Shown here: in pieces, positions 1 through 6,121 of the stretch
Layout of the letters: every line of letters begins with the position of its first letter
Numbering within the stretch: position 1 is the first letter of the stretch
Assembly: GCA_030145955.1 (NCBI GenBank)
Contig: JASLCR010000055.1
Span: forward strand, 1 to 8,974
Reading direction: 5' to 3'
DNA: 8,974 nt
Source: Candidatus Saccharimonadales bacterium
GTDB lineage: Bacteria; Patescibacteriota; Saccharimonadia; Saccharimonadales; Saccharimonadaceae
Position numbers and translations under genes: made by a program
The notes under the pieces: model-generated
The model's database searches: none
What the model was told of the DNA's origin: nothing
Seen by the model: the letters and a program-made list of their open reading frames with translations, nothing else

Positions 1-207
1 GTTGAGCACGAAAGTGGTCACGGTGACGAAGACGAAGAAAAGCCAAGCATTACCGACCTGATGGTTGCTAGTGCGTGGGAGCCAGCAGCTCTTGCAGCCG
101 CTAACGAAGCTGCAGCTGGTGACGCTGAAGACGAAGCAGAAGTTGAATCAGAAAACGGTAGCGAAGAAGCTCCGGCCGAAGAGGCAAAAGAAGAGAAGGC
201 TGAATAA
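1..207 (+). CDS. C-terminal fragment of an unidentified protein with an acidic tail
   Basis: Frame 1 is open from the first base and stops at TAA 205-207, giving the last 68 residues of a protein whose start lies outside the window. The fragment begins VEHESGHGDEDEE, passes through a short non-charged stretch (SITDLMVASAWEPAALAAAN) and ends in an Ala/Glu-rich tail. Roughly one third of the residues are Asp or Glu and only three are Lys, so the tail is strongly acidic and probably disordered. Alternating Ala and Glu codons match real coding sequence, and a strong terminator follows 13 bases after the stop, which supports this frame. I do not recognise the family: acidic tails of this kind occur on many cytoplasmic proteins in these bacteria and do not identify a function. 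The reading frame is well supported; the identity is unknown. Confidence 0.75.
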   Translation, partial: VEHESGHGDEDEEKPSITDLMVASAWEPAALAAANEAAAGDAEDEAEVESENGSEEAPAEEAKEEKAE

Positions 208-220
208 AGCCCAAGTTCTT

Positions 221-251
221 AAAATAGAGCGAGAATATCTCGCTCTATTTT
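221..251. terminator. Bidirectional intrinsic terminator
   Basis: A perfect 14-bp inverted repeat (AAAATAGAGCGAGA at 221-234, its complement at 238-251) encloses a 3-base ATA loop. On the plus strand it runs into TTTTTT (248-253); on the minus strand the A run at 221-224 gives a U tract. It lies between two convergent genes, 13 bases after the plus-strand stop and immediately after the minus-strand ABC gene stop at 252, so it can serve both. Confidence 0.9.
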
Positions 252-2027
252 TTATTCTTCGATAAATCCACCACTCTGGTGACTCCAAAGTGACGCGTAT
301 ATGCCATTTTTTCCGAGCAACTCTTTGTGTGTGCCATCTTCAATGATCTTTCCATCATCAAGCACGATAATTCGATCAAGCTTTGCAATGGTTGAAAGTC
401 GATGGGCGATAACAATTGAAGTTCTGTCTTTCATCAAGTTTTCGAGTGCTGACTGGATGAGCTTTTCACTTTCACTGTCAAGTGCGGAGGTGGCTTCGTC
501 TAGAATTAAAATTGGTGCATCTTTGAGGATTGCACGCGCGATTGCTACGCGTTGACGTTGACCACCGCTGAGTTTAACTCCACGTTCTCCGACTATTGTA
601 TCGAGACCATTCGGTAACCTATCAATAAACTCTTTGGCATGAGCTTTGGTAATCGCATCTTCAATTTCTTTATCATTCGCATTTTCTTTGCCATACGTAA
701 TATTGTCGCGCAAGCTTCGATGAAACAGATACGGATCTTGAGGAACATACGATATTTGTGAACGGAGGCTGTGTTGTGTTACGTCGGCAATATTTTGATT
801 ATCAATCAGAATTTCTCCCTTTTGGATATCCATGTAGCGGAGTAATAGTTGGGTGAGTGTTGACTTGCCTCCGCCGCTCTTTCCAACTAAGCCGACGCTT
901 TGCTTCGAAGGAATGGTGAGTCTTAATTTTTCGAATACAGCCCCATTTTTTGTATCTGTATACGCAAACGTTACATCTCGAAGTTCAATTGAAGCGGCTG
1001 TTAGTTTTAGGCTTTTAGCAGTAGGTGCGTCAATCACGTCAATCTTTTCGTTTAGTATGGTGGTGATTTTTGAGGCGTCGAGAAATGCCTGCTCTGACAT
1101 GCGCACGATACTATTTATTGCAAAAAGACTGCTCGTTACACGGCTTAGGTAGGTAATAATGAAAACAAGAGCTGCGATTGTCAGCATATTATGTGTACTA
1201 AGCCAAGCACAAAGAACAAGTACAATAATTTGAAAACCGATCAATACGCCAAGACGAAGCTCGGCGCCATTCTCTAATATAACGATTTCTTTTTCTGCAA
1301 TTGCTTCAATCTTCTTTCGTTGGATGTTCATCTGACGAATCTCATCCTGTTTTCTGCCAAACATTCGTACAAGGGTTTGATTACCGATGGTATCCGCCAG
1401 TGAGCCCATAAGTTTTGATTGCAGTTCTTTGCGAGCGATTCGCAGTTCACTTCGTTTCTGGTAGGAGTGTAGGGCAAGAAAGATAACACTTGTGGTCAGA
1501 AGAAAGAGGGGAAGTAGCATAATCGGGGCAACAAACGCGACGACGATGAGGCTGGCAAGGAAGTTAACCGCGATACTACTTGCTTGCAAAAAGGTCGTAT
1601 CAAGAAGACTTAGGTATGAGCGACTAAAGCTATTCATATCACCGGCCAGCGATCCAACTTTGCTGTTAGCAAAAAAAGTGTGGCTATGATCAAGTAGTTT
1701 CGACATGCCGTATTCATTGAGCTTTGTTGTCATACGTTCTTGATGGTTAAAGAGCGCTGTAAATCCGATACGAGCGCTAATTAGTGAAAGTATACCCGTG
1801 ACAACCATTCCGATTAGCAAGGGTGTTTGATGTTGGGGAGTGTTTTCTATCAGTGATTGTACAAACAAACTGATCAATAGGGGTAAAACTACAATGTAGA
1901 GAAGGTGCTGTAAGGGGATAAAGATGGTTGCGATAGTAAGTTTCTTACGTTCATTTCCTAGTACTTTTCGGTATATTGCCAAGGTTTGGCGTATACTCTC
2001 ACCTTCTGTTCTGGTATAAATTTTCAT
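252..2027 (-). CDS. ABC exporter half-transporter, second subunit of a pair
   Basis: A 591-residue half-transporter with a six-helix membrane domain followed by one ATPase domain, the usual length and order for type IV (MsbA/LmrA-like) ABC exporters. Hydrophobic segments lie near residues 31-57, 70-93, 150-188 (two helices), 257-275 and 281-305. The ATPase domain has Walker A GKSGGGKS (382-389), Q-loop Gln430, signature LSGGQ (486-490), Walker B ILILD with catalytic Glu511 and switch His542, so it should hydrolyse ATP. Its ATG (2027-2025) overlaps the stop of the upstream ABC gene in an ATGA arrangement (2024-2027), which implies translational coupling; no strong Shine-Dalgarno is present. 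The C-terminus LWSHQSGGFIEE nearly repeats that of its neighbour, so the two are paralogues and probably form a heterodimer in the cytoplasmic membrane. Substrate is not visible; multidrug, lipid or peptide export are all possible. Confidence 0.93.
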   Translation of the reverse strand: MKIYTRTEGESIRQTLAIYRKVLGNERKKLTIATIFIPLQHLLYIVVLPLLISLFVQSLIENTPQHQTPLLIGMVVTGILSLISARIGFTALFNHQERMTTKLNEYGMSKLLDHSHTFFANSKVGSLAGDMNSFSRSYLSLLDTTFLQASSIAVNFLASLIVVAFVAPIMLLPLFLLTTSVIFLALHSYQKRSELRIARKELQSKLMGSLADTIGNQTLVRMFGRKQDEIRQMNIQRKKIEAIAEKEIVILENGAELRLGVLIGFQIIVLVLCAWLSTHNMLTIAALVFIITYLSRVTSSLFAINSIVRMSEQAFLDASKITTILNEKIDVIDAPTAKSLKLTAASIELRDVTFAYTDTKNGAVFEKLRLTIPSKQSVGLVGKSGGGKSTLTQLLLRYMDIQKGEILIDNQNIADVTQHSLRSQISYVPQDPYLFHRSLRDNITYGKENANDKEIEDAITKAHAKEFIDRLPNGLDTIVGERGVKLSGGQRQRVAIARAILKDAPILILDEATSALDSESEKLIQSALENLMKDRTSIVIAHRLSTIAKLDRIIVLDDGKIIEDGTHKELLGKNGIYASLWSHQSGGFIEE

Positions 2028-3793
2028 TCTTCTATAAATCCACCAGACTGGTGATTCCAGAGTCCGGCATAGATTCCTTTCCGTTTTAATAATTCATTAT
2101 GAGTTCCATCTTCTGCGACCTTACCATTTGCAAGTACGATAATTCGATCAAGTTTGGCAATGGTTGAAAGCCGGTGCGCAATGACGATTGACGTGCGCCC
2201 TTTCATGAGTTCACCTAGACTAGACTGAATAAGCTTTTCGCTTTCACTATCAAGTGCTGAAGTTGCCTCGTCGAGCACAAGAATGGGCGCATTCTTCAGT
2301 AGGGCTCGAGCAATCGCAATACGTTGTCGTTGGCCGCCGCTGAGTTTCACGCCTCGCTCACCGACTAGCGTATCAAGACCATCGGGTAGTGTATCAATGA
2401 AATCAAGTGCATTTGCCTGCTCGGCCGCTTGGCGTATTTGCTTCTCGGTCGCGTCAGGTCTACCGTAGGCGATATTCTCACGAAGGCTACGGTGGAAGAG
2501 CGCTGGTTCTTGTGGTACATACGCAACGAGTTGGTGAAGACTTTGCTGCGTAACCGAGGCAATATTTTGTCCGTCGATTGCAATAGAGCCCGAGTCGACA
2601 TCGGCAAATCGCATCAAGAGATTTACTAGCGTACTCTTTCCCGCCCCGGAATGACCTACAACTCCTACTCGCTCGCCAGCTGAGATACTGAGTGAGAAAT
2701 CTTGAAACAGACCATCATATCCATCCTTTTGGTGTGAGAATGACATTTTATCGAAAATTACATTGCCTGCGCTTACGTGGAGAGACTTTGCGTTTGGCTT
2801 GTCTATAATTGTTGGTTTTGAGAGGCTGTATTCAACGAAGAGCGATGCGTCGCCGAGGGCGTCTTCAAGACGTCGGTATATCCCATTAAACTCCCACATA
2901 AAGCGAGAAATATTCATGAAGTAGTTAAAGGCTAGGAACAGCGTTCCCTTCGTTGATGCATCGATTCCCATACTCATGACGATCGCAAGCGCTAGTACGT
3001 TTGCCGCAACATAAAATGGAGAAATGAGCATATCGATCCGCGTATTGTGGTAGTGCCAGGATTCATATGCTCGCTTCGCGTAACTACGCACATGTCGGCC
3101 ATGCACTTGGAGTTCTCGCGTCTCTGAACCAAAGGCCTTGACTGAGGAAATATTACTAATAACATCGGAAACATGGCCAGACATCTCTGCATGTTTTTCC
3201 TCTCGCTTTTTAACAAGTTCTGATCGTTTGATGATCAAAGGACGCACAAAGAAGATGATACCTGTCACAATCACAAAAAGGATGAGTGACAACAAGGGTG
3301 ATATAAAAGTGAGAACGATAAATCCGAATATAATTGGTCCAACTTGTGAGAAAACACCGAATGCTAATGTGTCAAAATAACCCTCGAATCTTCGTGCGTA
3401 TGCAAGAATGTTCTTAGTGATACTACCGGCGAATCGATCGCTGAAAAACGATAAATCTTTCATGATAATATCTTCAAGTGCAGAATTGTATAGTCGCTGC
3501 AGGGCAGAGGCTTCAAACTTCGCCATAATGAAAAATGCAAATCGCCACAGTAATTCACCGGCTAGCCACGAAAGGCCAAAAATAAGCAACATATGCCATC
3601 CGGTAGCGAGGCTGATTGGCTCACTGCTCGCAATCATCGCTGCGATAATAAGCGGAGGTATGTAGAAAATTAAGATGGTGCCAATAACGACACTTGTTAG
3701 TAGAGGTACAGTCTGCTTCCAGTTTTTGACGATTTCGTGGTTATAAATACGAGCAGTTTGTCGTATGCTATTTGATTGTCTATTCTTCGGCAT
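2024..3793 (-). CDS. ABC exporter half-transporter, first subunit of a pair
   Basis: A 589-residue ABC half-transporter. Membrane segments lie near residues 30-54, 64-90, 150-182 (two helices), 256-277 and 283-300, followed by an ATPase domain with Walker A GHSGAGKS (380-387), Q-loop Gln428, signature LSGGQ (484-488), Walker B ILVLD with catalytic Glu509 and His540. All catalytic elements are present, as in its partner. The ATG at 3793-3791 is preceded by AGGAG (3802-3798) four bases upstream, a good Shine-Dalgarno that fixes the start. The stop overlaps the start of the next ABC gene by four bases, so the two are one transcription unit. Both end in SGGFIEE and share DNA-level similarity in the ATPase region, suggesting an old tandem duplication. 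It most likely forms a heterodimeric exporter with the downstream subunit; the cargo cannot be read from sequence. A 140-base gap separates it from the DoxX-like gene upstream. Confidence 0.93.
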   Translation of the reverse strand: MPKNRQSNSIRQTARIYNHEIVKNWKQTVPLLTSVVIGTILIFYIPPLIIAAMIASSEPISLATGWHMLLIFGLSWLAGELLWRFAFFIMAKFEASALQRLYNSALEDIIMKDLSFFSDRFAGSITKNILAYARRFEGYFDTLAFGVFSQVGPIIFGFIVLTFISPLLSLILFVIVTGIIFFVRPLIIKRSELVKKREEKHAEMSGHVSDVISNISSVKAFGSETRELQVHGRHVRSYAKRAYESWHYHNTRIDMLISPFYVAANVLALAIVMSMGIDASTKGTLFLAFNYFMNISRFMWEFNGIYRRLEDALGDASLFVEYSLSKPTIIDKPNAKSLHVSAGNVIFDKMSFSHQKDGYDGLFQDFSLSISAGERVGVVGHSGAGKSTLVNLLMRFADVDSGSIAIDGQNIASVTQQSLHQLVAYVPQEPALFHRSLRENIAYGRPDATEKQIRQAAEQANALDFIDTLPDGLDTLVGERGVKLSGGQRQRIAIARALLKNAPILVLDEATSALDSESEKLIQSSLGELMKGRTSIVIAHRLSTIAKLDRIIVLANGKVAEDGTHNELLKRKGIYAGLWNHQSGGFIEE

Positions 3794-3933
3794 AAAACTC
3801 CTAATTTTGTTATAAAGAATATAGTTGCTGTTGGTGTCGCTAGCGGTTCGGCCCGTCCGAACGTGTGCGTATAGAGGAGCGGTCTTATCGACGACTCATA
3901 GTACTTTCAGCTTATACTATCGTCTGTATTCCG
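3794..3933 (-). other. Intergenic leader upstream of the ABC exporter pair, with a small hairpin
   Basis: This 140-base gap between the DoxX-like gene and the ABC pair has no supportable gene. It contains a perfect 6-bp hairpin, GTTCGG (3846-3851) and CCGAAC (3857-3862) with loop CCCGT, and a second 6-bp pair, ATAGTA/TACTAT, read on the minus strand near 3919-3897. Neither is followed by a T run, so they are not good intrinsic terminators. A weak minus-strand promoter can be drawn as TTGACG (3937-3932) and TATAAG after a 15-base spacer, shorter than optimal; if used it would give a leader of about 110 bases. AT-rich TATATT and TATAAC boxes closer to the gene lack a -35 partner. The ABC pair may therefore have its own promoter or be read through from the genes upstream. 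Confidence 0.45.
3798..3802 (-). promoter_or_regulatory. Shine-Dalgarno site of the first ABC gene
   Basis: AGGAG on the minus strand, four bases upstream of ATG 3793-3791. It decides the start of the exporter operon and contrasts with the lack of such a site in front of the methyltransferase gene of the same strand. Confidence 0.8.
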
Positions 3934-4386
3934 TCAACGCTTTCTCTTGGAAAGAGGTGGCGTAGAGGCGACAAGTCCAAGAGCGAGTGCGACAAGCGCG
4001 GCATTCTTGATAATATATTGACCTTCAAGATTTGGTACGAACGGTGCTTGCCACACGGCCTCTGGATAGAGAGCAAGTGGTGCGGAGACGAGTAGCATAT
4101 GAAGGAGCATTATGAAGATTGTTGGGCGAGTGAGTTTCGGTATAAGAATGAGTAATCCAATAACGCATTCGACAAATGCTAGTGCGATGAACAGCTCGTA
4201 GCTATAGGCTCCCATTCCCATTTTGTTCGCAAAGCCGAGCGCTAGTTCGCCGGCTGGGCTTACGCCAGTCAGTTTTAATAGACCAAAGTAGAAAAAAATA
4301 ATAAAAAGGGCAATACGAGCAATCCATGAATAGTACTTCTTTGCAAAAGCGATGAATCCTCGGTCAAATCTTTCTATCGTACTCAT
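3934..4386 (-). CDS. DoxX-family four-helix membrane protein
   Basis: Starting at ATG 4386-4384 this gene encodes 150 residues with four predicted membrane helices near 21-40, 62-83, 88-106 and 124-141 and a basic C-terminus (SKRKR). The FYFGLLKLTG segment after helix 1 and the EGQYIIKNAAL segment before helix 4 are typical of the DoxX/DoxX-like superfamily of small membrane proteins, whose roles are mostly unknown but are often tied to quinones or oxidative stress. The frame is also open to an upstream ATG at 4416, but the start at 4386 forms an exact ATGA overlap (4383-4386) with the stop of the methyltransferase gene, the standard coupled arrangement, and removes an uncharacteristic 10-residue extension. 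Translation therefore probably depends on the upstream gene. Subfamily (DoxX or DUF417-like) is uncertain; the membrane topology is clear. Confidence 0.75.
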   Translation of the reverse strand: MSTIERFDRGFIAFAKKYYSWIARIALFIIFFYFGLLKLTGVSPAGELALGFANKMGMGAYSYELFIALAFVECVIGLLILIPKLTRPTIFIMLLHMLLVSAPLALYPEAVWQAPFVPNLEGQYIIKNAALVALALGLVASTPPLSKRKR

Positions 4387-5111
4387 GCTTTTACTGTAGC
4401 ATACAGTCGAATCCATTGCTCTATGGTAAGTTGCGATGGTCGTAATTCTGGTGACAATCCGGCTTTATCTTTTTCAAGGCTTAAGAAGTATTTTTGTCTA
4501 GTGAAGCATAGCGTGACAAATTCTTTGTAGTCTTCCATCTCTACCGTCTCAATAAGTGGAGTCTCGCGTTGCTTGATTTCTAGCAATACGGTGTCAACGG
4601 CGGGCGGTGGAGTAAAGTCTGTTTTACGAAGAGGTTTACGAATGCGTACAGCAAACCAAGGGCCAATTTCGGCACTGAGCTGACTTGTGAAATGGTCACT
4701 GCCGGGTACAAGCTTGCGGGCAAATTGTTTTTGCGCAATAAGGTACATGCTTTTTGGCGGTGTTGCTGCACTGGTGAATTTTCGTACAATCTCGGCACTA
4801 AGTGAGAAGGGGATATTGGAAAAAATTTTGTAAGGTTCATTTGGAACAGGTAGTTGTAATATATCTTTTTGAATAATTGTGACGTTTTCGAGATTCTCAA
4901 CATTTTGTCGAAGTTTCTTGAGAGCTTGTTGTTCAACCTCCACGGCAACGACTTGTTTGCATCGCCTGGCAAGTACGCTTGTAATGACGCCGCTGCCGGC
5001 ACCAAGATCATATACAGTGTCGTTCTTGCGAATATTAGAATGGCCAATCAACTCTGCGACCAATCGCGGACCGCTTAGGAAGTGTTGGGAATATTCATGA
5101 TGACGAGACAT
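4383..5111 (-). CDS. Erm-like rRNA adenine N6-dimethyltransferase (KsgA/Erm superfamily)
   Basis: A 242-residue SAM-dependent methyltransferase of the KsgA/Erm superfamily, which dimethylates adenines in rRNA. Visible motifs are SQHFL (8-12), SAM-binding loop DLGAGSG (35-41), acidic Glu58 after strand 2, KDIL with Asp83, and the catalytic NIPF (99-102). Several points favour Erm (23S rRNA A2058) over KsgA (16S rRNA): the length is close to Erm (about 245) and short for KsgA (about 270); the stretch around KDILQ...NIPFSLSAEIV...YLIAQKQF parallels ErmC; the RRK-containing motif typical of the KsgA C-terminal domain is absent; and the protein ends in an EQWIRLY segment like Erm proteins. Erm activity gives macrolide-lincosamide-streptogramin B resistance, but this remains an inference. 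ATG 5111-5109 lies six bases from a -10 box with no Shine-Dalgarno, so the mRNA may be leaderless. A coupled DoxX-like gene follows. Confidence 0.85.
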   Translation of the reverse strand: MSRHHEYSQHFLSGPRLVAELIGHSNIRKNDTVYDLGAGSGVITSVLARRCKQVVAVEVEQQALKKLRQNVENLENVTIIQKDILQLPVPNEPYKIFSNIPFSLSAEIVRKFTSAATPPKSMYLIAQKQFARKLVPGSDHFTSQLSAEIGPWFAVRIRKPLRKTDFTPPPAVDTVLLEIKQRETPLIETVEMEDYKEFVTLCFTRQKYFLSLEKDKAGLSPELRPSQLTIEQWIRLYATVKA

Positions 5112-5117
5112 AGCTTT

Positions 5118-5146
5118 ATTGTAACAGAGGTAACAGAATGATATAA
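5118..5146 (-). promoter_or_regulatory. Promoter of the methyltransferase gene, predicted leaderless
   Basis: On the minus strand a -10 box TACAAT (5123-5118) is followed after six bases by the ATG at 5111. A weak -35-like TTATAT (5146-5141) lies 17 bases upstream. The predicted transcription start falls on or next to the start codon, and no Shine-Dalgarno is present. Confidence 0.55.
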
Positions 5147-5147
5147 T
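5119..5147 (+). promoter_or_regulatory. Promoter of trhO, predicted leaderless
   Basis: TTGTAA (5119-5124), a 17-base spacer and a perfect TATAAT (5142-5147) form a strong sigma-70 type promoter. Only eight bases separate the -10 box from ATG 5156, so transcription should begin at or within a base or two of the start codon. The spacer holds a direct repeat of GTAACAGA (5121-5128 and 5130-5137). The boxes overlap the divergent methyltransferase promoter. Confidence 0.75.
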
Positions 5148-5155
5148 AATAACTA

Positions 5156-6061
5156 ATGCAGAAAATACTTCTCTACTATAAGTTCACTCCAGTGAAAGAC
5201 CCGGAGGCTGTGAAGTTATGGCAGAAAACACTTTGCGATAGCCTAAATCTTAACGGTCGAATTCTTGTGAGTCAGCATGGCCTAAATGGTACGGTTGGCG
5301 GAGAAATGGACGACCTCAAAAAATACATTAAAGAAACCAAGAAGTTTGAAGGTTTCAAAAATATTGTATTCAAATGGAGCGATGGTGGCCGTGAAGATTT
5401 TCCACGCATGAGCGTAAAGCACCGCCGCGAGTTAGTGGGGTTTAAGAATTCCGATAATGAATTTGATGTTGATGAAAACGGTGTGATTGGTGGTGGTAAG
5501 CATATCAAACCAAAGCAGGTACATGAACTGGTGGAGAAATACGGCGATGATGTGGTGTTCTTTGATGGTCGTAATGAGCATGAAGCAAAGATCGGTAAGT
5601 TTAAAAACGCAGTCGTGCCAAATACGAACACATCGCGTGATTTTATCGCTGAACTTGAAAGCGACAAGTACGACGATATTAAAGACAAGAAAATCGTTAC
5701 CTATTGTACTGGTGGCATCCGTTGCGAGGTGATCTCGGCCATGATGAAAAAACGTGGTTTCAAAGATGTGTATCAAATTGACGGCGGTATTGTGAAATAC
5801 GGTGAGGCATATGGTGATGATGGCTTGTGGGAAGGCTCGCTCCGTGTGTTTGATGATCGCATGACCGTAAATTTTTCAGACAAGGCTAAAACGATTGGCG
5901 AGTGTACGCATTGTGGAGGCAAGACGAGCAATTTTGAAAACTGTGCGCATATGGAGTGTAACGATCTTGTCCTTATCTGTGAAAACTGCAAAGAAGATCC
6001 TGACCTACTTTTCCATACAGAAGAGTGCAAAGAGAAGCACGAAGCTAAGCAGCTCGTTTAA
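5156..6061 (+). CDS. trhO: tRNA uridine(34) hydroxylase, rhodanese family
   Basis: The 301-residue product has the layout of TrhO (YceA, UPF0176): an N-terminal ferredoxin-like domain (about 1-95, with YYKFTPV, GRILVSQHGLNGTVGG and FPRMSVKHRRELV) and a rhodanese domain (about 115-235) with active-site loop CTGGIRC (184-190), Cys184 being the expected catalytic residue. The C-terminal region carries many cysteines (250, 253, 263, 268, 275, 278, 291), a probable metal-binding module that is usual for the family. Characterised TrhO proteins hydroxylate uridine 34 of certain tRNAs in an oxygen-dependent reaction, giving 5-hydroxyuridine for wobble decoding. The start is supported by the -10 box TATAAT eight bases upstream; there is no Shine-Dalgarno. 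Base composition (about 40% GC) is like the rest of the window. Family assignment is firm; the tRNA substrates are inferred. Confidence 0.93.
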   Translation: MQKILLYYKFTPVKDPEAVKLWQKTLCDSLNLNGRILVSQHGLNGTVGGEMDDLKKYIKETKKFEGFKNIVFKWSDGGREDFPRMSVKHRRELVGFKNSDNEFDVDENGVIGGGKHIKPKQVHELVEKYGDDVVFFDGRNEHEAKIGKFKNAVVPNTNTSRDFIAELESDKYDDIKDKKIVTYCTGGIRCEVISAMMKKRGFKDVYQIDGGIVKYGEAYGDDGLWEGSLRVFDDRMTVNFSDKAKTIGECTHCGGKTSNFENCAHMECNDLVLICENCKEDPDLLFHTEECKEKHEAKQLV

Positions 6062-6063
6062 AT

Positions 6064-6114
6064 GTAGAAACCCCGCACCGGACGGAGCGGGGCTCTACGT
6101 TTGGGGTGCGGGGT
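6064..6114. terminator. GC-rich terminator region with two competing hairpins
   Basis: Hairpin A pairs GTAGA (6064-6068) and CCCCGC (6071-6076) with GCGGGG (6087-6092) and TCTAC (6094-6098). Hairpin B pairs ACCCCGCACC (6070-6079) with its exact complement at 6105-6114, ten base pairs, and cannot form together with A. On the minus strand hairpin A is followed by TTTCT, a modest U tract, so it is a plausible terminator for the unknown minus-strand gene ending at 6122. For trhO, which ends at 6061, the plus-strand tail is poorer (GTTTGGGG). Confidence 0.65.
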
Positions 6115-6121
6115 GAATGTT

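Noticed and set aside
65..265. A 66-codon plus-strand open frame across 65-265
   Set aside because: It is out of frame with the acidic C-terminal coding sequence ending at 207 and reads through the terminator hairpin, giving a Lys/Gln-rich shadow.
3845..3862. Possible tRNA T-arm (GGTTCG) in the intergenic region
   Set aside because: No acceptor, D-arm or anticodon-arm pairing can be drawn around it on either strand.
4383..5111. Simple annotation as KsgA (16S rRNA dimethyladenosine transferase)
   Set aside because: Short length, absent RRK motif and Erm-like C-terminus argue against it, although only a phylogeny would settle the matter.
5272..5776. Long minus-strand open frames within trhO
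   Set aside because: They are antisense shadows of a firmly identified gene and show no start signals or recognisable domains.
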